DNA of 64,000 nt from Eutrigla gurnardus (Eukaryota; Chordata; Actinopteri; Perciformes; Triglidae). Of the stretch, positions 61,762 to 64,000 are shown in pieces. The position numbers were made by a program, and so were the translations under genes. The notes beneath the pieces are model-generated. The model saw only the letters and a list, made by a program, of their open reading frames with translations. It did not search any database and was not told the DNA's origin. Location of the stretch: positions 16,620,955 through 16,684,954 of the forward strand of contig OY741266.1 in the NCBI GenBank assembly GCA_963514095.1, given 5' to 3'. Positions within the stretch are counted from its first letter, which is position 1; every line of letters begins with the position of its first letter.

Positions 61762-64000
61762 AAGGGAAGACTATTGACTGTGACAAGTAGTGGTCTCGGC
61801 TGCCGCTGCTAATGAGCCAGCCTTTATCATTGGCTTTGTCATAAAATCCTCCTCACCATTTCAGTATGAGGACTGAACAATTGGATTTTTTTGTTTAGAA
61901 ATCACACAGTTATAATGATCTGTCATATGATCCTCCGTAGCACTTAAGTGCACCAGTTTTTAAAAAGAATCATGCTCATTGAAATCTAGAGGATTTAGTG
62001 GGAATGTCTGTAGCGTATGTCAATTCTACATCATGAAGAACGACTGTTCTCGTTAATGTAACACTTCTTACTCGTCAAGGGAAAAACAATGACAGCAGGC
62101 TGGATGGAGGATTTGAGAATATCCACAAAGGAGGGGGAATGCAACAAAATATTAAACTTTAAGGTGTCAGAAATATGTGATGTTTAAAGATAAAATATGT
62201 GGAATTCTTGACTTATTTCATCAAAGAAGATCCATGGCTGAAAAAGAGATTTCTTGTCCCTTTTTTGCTTTATTTATTGACAAAATAGTTTGTACTGCAG
62301 CCATGTTGATGTGTCTGTTTTTGTGCTGCGAGTAACTCCTGTCACAAGACTTTTTTTTTTTTCATTAAACACCAGACAATTACTGTTGGCCAAACTGCAT
62401 TAGCTACGGTATGTAAGTGCGTCAAGTCACTTCCTGCCCAGAATGTCCCTCTTCCCATGTGACTTATAAAAAGCTCCAAAACACAATAGGTCGCCTTCAC
62501 TGGGACATGTGCCCCCTCTCTCCCCCTCTAGCTCCCCCCCCCCCCCCTCCCCCCTCAGCTGCACAGGTGCTTCCTGATTTGCTGACTGGGCCTCCAGATG
62601 ATGACACTGTTTCCCAATAAGGGCCACATTACTCATTTCACCTCAGCTGACCAAATGTGTACAGCAGGTTGAAATTCCAAATGTCCCACCACATAACTAA
62701 AAAGAAAATCATCACAAGAAACTAATAAACCAAGTATGTGTCTTTAAATGGGCAACAACATCCTGTTGCATCAAACTAAGTATGACCATCACTGCTAAAA
62801 AAAAGGGGGGGTTATGACAAAGAGACCTCTGTGTACTCTATACAGATTCTACTGTTGGCAGCTTTGGCACTTGAAGGTATATTTTATTTATATATTATTA
62901 TATAACTGCGTACAATATGACCTCCCGTCGGACGGCTCAACTTCTGCTGTGATACCAATATTTCAAAGTTAATTCAAATCAACAAAGTCAAATTTAAAAT
63001 TCAAAATCACATTCCTTCTAATCTAAAGCAATCCATTTGAATCGGAACTGTGAATTTAAATAGTCTAAATAATATGAGGGAGTAGCTTGAAATTTGAATC
63101 CGTGGAAATGTTACCAAATGAATGATGAAGAATATGAAGTATAGTGTGTTGTGCCTTGCTCAACAGCACCTCAGCAGGGCACCTCTCCCGCTACCAGTCC
63201 ATGTTGGGACTTGAACCTGAGACTGAGCTTATTATTATTATTAACATAAAATAACTCAAATTAAAGTATTACATTCATTATTACATTGAACTGTAAAAAT
63301 GTTCACTCATACGAACAAATCCACATTTAGTGCTTTTAATACGGAGCTATGGCAGAATATTAGGGACAATCAAGTGTAATGGTAGTAAACAAAGCCCGTA
63401 ACACAACAACAATTTAGTAAGAGTAGAGCAGAGTAGTCCGGGGAATGCTGATGGTATGTAGTCACACACCGGTTCTTGTTTATGTGCGCGACCAGAGACA
63501 GCAACGGCAAACGTCAGCGTTGTGAGTAACCGCGCGCTCAGGTCACATCACATCCAGCGCTCCAGCATACCTGTGGCTGCCAAATTCAATGTGCAACAGG
63601 AATGTTTGGTATTCCTCAGTTCAAGTCATGATATGATGACCTGGATGACACATGCCGAGCACAGGCTCAGGCTATACGCGAATGCCTGAAAGGCTTGACT
63701 CACCCCACGACTCCCACCCACTGCTCACCGTCATGTTCTGACTCTCCGAGGCAAGGCCAAGCTCTTAGGCAAGACAGGGAGAGGGAGAGAAAGAAGGAGG
63801 CTCACTCACACATTAACCGACCCCCAGTTATTGTTCCAAAGAAAAGCTAATCTGGCTCTCTGGGTGAAAATTCCATTCGATTAAAAACAGTTGAGGCCTG
63901 AGGTCGGGAATCAACGTGGCTTGCCCTGTTTGTGTCACAGAGGTGAAAGCACCACGGGAATTCACCGGTGAGCTTGAGGTATTGTTGTGCTGCTCTGTGA
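61762..64000. other. Intergenic, no gene seen
   Basis: Non-coding to the right edge. Contains a C-rich run with poly-C at 62527-62540, a repeat fragment at 63148-63230 and a moderately CpG-bearing patch at 63480-63560. Nothing identifies another gene. Confidence 0.45.
63148..63230 (+). mobile_element. Dispersed repeat fragment
   Basis: The order TGCCTTGCTCAACAGCACCT, CACCTCTCC, CTACCAGTCCA and GGGACTTGAACCTGAGAC matches a frequent fish repeat (consensus around CTTGCTCAAGGGCACCTC ... ACTTGAACC). Short and diverged. Confidence 0.5.

Overview
This is a vertebrate nuclear segment, almost certainly from a ray-finned (teleost) fish. The evidence is short GT-AG introns, dense dinucleotide microsatellites, a tRNA-derived SINE and hAT-type miniature elements of kinds common in perch-like fishes, and two vertebrate genes whose proteins are close to their human counterparts.

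Two genes are complete, in tandem on the minus strand. dusp5 (59580 down to 55007, 4 coding exons, 374 aa) encodes a nuclear dual-specificity MAP-kinase phosphatase. smc3 (53362 down to 28475, 29 coding exons, 1217 aa, the human length) encodes a core cohesin ATPase subunit. All exon phases join in frame. The order and orientation DUSP5 then SMC3 match human 10q25, but only about 1.6 kb separates the dusp5 stop from the smc3 start. The two genes act in unrelated processes (ERK signal shut-off and chromosome cohesion), so the linkage is conserved synteny and not an operon.

Region by region: 1-15500 is non-coding sequence with microsatellites, a hAT-like element and repeat fragments. At 15501-15622 (minus) there is a probable first coding exon of an unidentified gene; by synteny rbm20 is the leading candidate, with the rest of the gene lost off the left edge. 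15623-27480 is intergenic, with a SINE, a decayed LINE, a 28-base G run and short tandem repeats. 27480-28474 is probable smc3 3' UTR. 28475-53362 is smc3, with hAT-type elements in introns 5, 14 and 28 and microsatellites in several introns. 53400-53560 is the smc3 promoter, which may also drive a small divergent plus-strand gene (53528-53937). 55007-59580 is dusp5, with a CArG/CRE-bearing promoter at 59700-59830. 59830-64000 is intergenic, with more hAT-like remnants.

The most notable points are a textbook U12-type AT-AC intron in smc3 (intron 19), the possible unannotated first exon at 15.5 kb, the possible divergent small gene at the smc3 promoter, and two smc3 splice sites embedded in CA/TG repeats. 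I saw no sign of a wholly new type of system; this looks like a conserved housekeeping and signalling locus with ordinary accessory repeats.
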